A stretch of 64,000 bases of DNA from positions 248,001 to 312,000 of the forward strand of contig CANMXJ010000002.1 in NCBI GenBank assembly GCA_947501805.1, in the 5' to 3' direction. Below are positions 62,698 to 64,000 of the stretch, one piece after another. Every line of letters begins with the position of its first letter. The first letter of the stretch is position 1. The DNA is from an uncultured Sulfitobacter sp. Lineage in GTDB: Bacteria; Pseudomonadota; Alphaproteobacteria; Rhodobacterales; Rhodobacteraceae. Under the pieces are notes generated by a model, which was not told where the DNA came from, made no database searches, and was given only the letters and a program-made list of their open reading frames with translations. The translations under genes and the position numbers were made by a program.

Positions 62698-63345
62698 ATG
62701 CCCGTTGATGTCAATGTAAAGATTTGCGGGTTACGCACGCCTGCTGATGTAGCCGGAGCTGTCGCCGCAAACGCGCGCTATGTCGGTCTGAATTTTTTTG
62801 CGAAATCCCCACGATTTCTGCCTCTGGATGATGCTGTATCCGTTGTGCAGAGTGTACCTGTTGGTGTGTGCAAAGTCGCGCTTGTGGTGAATGTCGACAA
62901 CAGTATGCTTGACGATCTGGTCGCGCATGTACCGTTGGACATGCTTCAATTGCATGGTTCAGAAAGCCCCGAACGGGTGCAGGAAATCAAAGCACGTTAT
63001 GGTTTGCCAGTGATGAAAGTGGTCGGTGTCGCAAGTGCGGACGACCTTGTGAGCCTTGAGACCTATATGCAGGTCGCAGACCAGATACTTGTTGATGCGA
63101 AACCGCCCAAGGATGCGATCCTGCCGGGTGGCAATGGATTGGCGTTCGACTGGAACCTTATTGCGGGGCGAAAATGGGCTGTGCCGTGGATGTTGGCCGG
63201 TGGGCTCAATCCGGGAAACGTGGCACAAGCGATCGCGATGACAGGGGCGCGACAGGTCGACGTCGCCTCGGGCGTGGAAAGCGCCCCGGGTATCAAGGAT
63301 GCCGCCCTTATGGCGGCATTCTGTAGCGCTGCAATGGCTGCATAA
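62698..63345 (+). CDS. trpF: Phosphoribosylanthranilate isomerase
   Basis: 215 residues. [21 protein letters not shown] (catalytic Cys in KICG), [12 protein letters not shown], and [12 protein letters not shown] at the C-terminus are the TrpF motifs. It performs the third step of tryptophan synthesis. Start 62698 ([11 protein letters not shown]) lies 7 bp after lapA; a longer frame from 62677 is unlikely. Convergent with the phosphomannomutase gene. Confidence 0.95.
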   Translation: MPVDVNVKICGLRTPADVAGAVAANARYVGLNFFAKSPRFLPLDDAVSVVQSVPVGVCKVALVVNVDNSMLDDLVAHVPLDMLQLHGSESPERVQEIKARYGLPVMKVVGVASADDLVSLETYMQVADQILVDAKPPKDAILPGGNGLAFDWNLIAGRKWAVPWMLAGGLNPGNVAQAIAMTGARQVDVASGVESAPGIKDAALMAAFCSAAMAA

Positions 63346-63371
63346 GGGCAGGGCCCAAGGCGCGTGACGCC

Positions 63372-64000
63372 TCAGATCGTTTGATCGTAATCGCCCACGC
63401 CATCCTCGCTGCGGATCACAGTATCAATATCCTTGAAGATAGCCCGCATTTCGGCTTCTGACGTGGGGCTCTCGCAAACAACAACTAGGTTCGGCGTGTT
63501 CGATGAGGCGCGCACAAGACCCCATGCGCCGTTATCAAGGATCACGCGGGCGCCATTTACAGTGACCACTTCCTTGATTGGACGTCCCGCGATTTCATCC
63601 CCGTTCTTATGTTTTGCGACCAATTTGGCGACGAGGCGCTCTAGAATATTGTATTTGTCCTCATCTGACGCATAAGGCGACATGGTTGGCGTGGCCCATG
63701 TTTGTGGCAGGGCTTTGCGCAAGTCGGACATCGACATGTCCGGGTTCCGGTCCATCAGTTTACAGATTTCAACCGCGACGCGCATGCCGCAATCATATCC
63801 GCGCCCGATGGGTTCAGCGAGGAAGTAGTGGCCGGATTTTTCGAAGCCGGCTAATGCCCCGATTTCCTTAACGCGGCGTTTCATGTGGGAATGACCGGTT
63901 TTCCAGTAGTCCGCTTTGACCCCGTGTTTGATCAGTTCGGGATCAGATGCAAAAAGCCCCGTCGACTTGACGTCGGCAACGAAGGTCGCGCCCGGGTATA
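63372..64000 (-). CDS. Phosphomannomutase/phosphoglucomutase (5' part outside the window)
   Basis: The frame runs to the window edge, so the N-terminal domains are missing here. Visible: FVADVKSTGLFASD, KADYWKTGHSHMKRR (the sugar-phosphate-binding part of domain 3), EPIGRGYDCG, and the C-terminal domain with RVILDNGAWGLVRASSNTPNLVV, where RASSNTP binds phosphate. The enzyme interconverts hexose 1- and 6-phosphates, feeding surface polysaccharide synthesis. No start can be given. Confidence 0.9.
   Translation of the reverse strand, partial: YPGATFVADVKSTGLFASDPELIKHGVKADYWKTGHSHMKRRVKEIGALAGFEKSGHYFLAEPIGRGYDCGMRVAVEICKLMDRNPDMSMSDLRKALPQTWATPTMSPYASDEDKYNILERLVAKLVAKHKNGDEIAGRPIKEVVTVNGARVILDNGAWGLVRASSNTPNLVVVCESPTSEAEMRAIFKDIDTVIRSEDGVGDYDQTI

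Noticed and set aside
1-64000. CRISPR arrays, tRNA or rRNA genes, insertion sequences, prophage genes
   Set aside because: Looked for repeats with spacers, cloverleaf and rRNA sequence, transposase motifs and phage structural genes; none seen.

Overview
The window looks like chromosomal DNA of a marine alphaproteobacterium of the Roseobacter group (Rhodobacteraceae). This rests on a Fur-family Irr gene beside fabA, a SAM/SAH-type riboswitch in front of metK (a motif known from Rhodobacterales), the aroA/cmk/rpsA/ihfB neighbourhood, the phoH-ybeY-corC-lnt-metK run, and the protein sequences themselves. Genus cannot be settled by eye. I see no tRNA, rRNA, CRISPR array, insertion sequence or phage.

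Layout. 0-6.5 kb: a partial hydrolase, an SRAP-domain protein, a cupredoxin-like protein, a LysR regulator divergent from glutaryl-CoA dehydrogenase (gcdH), and a fused alpha/beta TPP-dependent 2-oxoacid dehydrogenase E1. 6.6-22.6 kb: 17 co-directional, mostly overlapping genes behind a perfect 16-bp LacI-type palindrome. They encode a sugar-type ABC importer, three proteins with five predicted NTF2/SnoaL-like domains, a methyltransferase, a divergent histidinol-dehydrogenase paralogue, an SDR, a LacI regulator, an FMN split-barrel protein, a bicupin, a secreted protein, a MetE-like methyltransferase and an RraA-like aldolase. I know of no characterised pathway with this gene set, so it is the main candidate for an undescribed catabolic system. 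22.6-26.6 kb, minus strand: enolase-superfamily enzyme, PhnZ/TmpB-type HD oxygenase, TmpA-type 2-oxoglutarate oxygenase and zinc alcohol dehydrogenase, which suggests oxidative use of an organophosphonate. 26.7-34.1 kb, minus strand: a tightly overlapped eight-gene operon carrying pcaD, pcaC and pcaB without pcaHG, plus an MFS exporter, an EEP-fold phosphoesterase, a threonine dehydratase-like enzyme, a hydrolase and a 2-haloacid dehalogenase.

34.3-45.8 kb: FKBP, an RNA methyltransferase, then fabI-fabB. FabA lies 3.8 kb away. Between them sit a LuxR solo, a small acidic protein, a decayed fabA 3' end and a LuxR-HTH/alpha-beta-hydrolase fusion whose hydrolase triad is lost. Irr and its palindromic promoter, a glycosyltransferase and miaB follow. 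46-52.4 kb: two tandem envelope proteins sharing a small motif, then phoH-ybeY-corC-lnt and riboswitch-metK. 52.4-64 kb: an orphan receiver protein, trmB, aroA-membrane protein-cmk, a secreted protein, rsmJ, a KAP-family NTPase gene with an early stop codon, rpsA with a clear terminator, ihfB-lapA-trpF, and the 3' part of a phosphomannomutase gene.

Starts were chosen from Shine-Dalgarno placement, overlap with the preceding gene and family length. All homology calls are by eye from sequence motifs; no database search was run.
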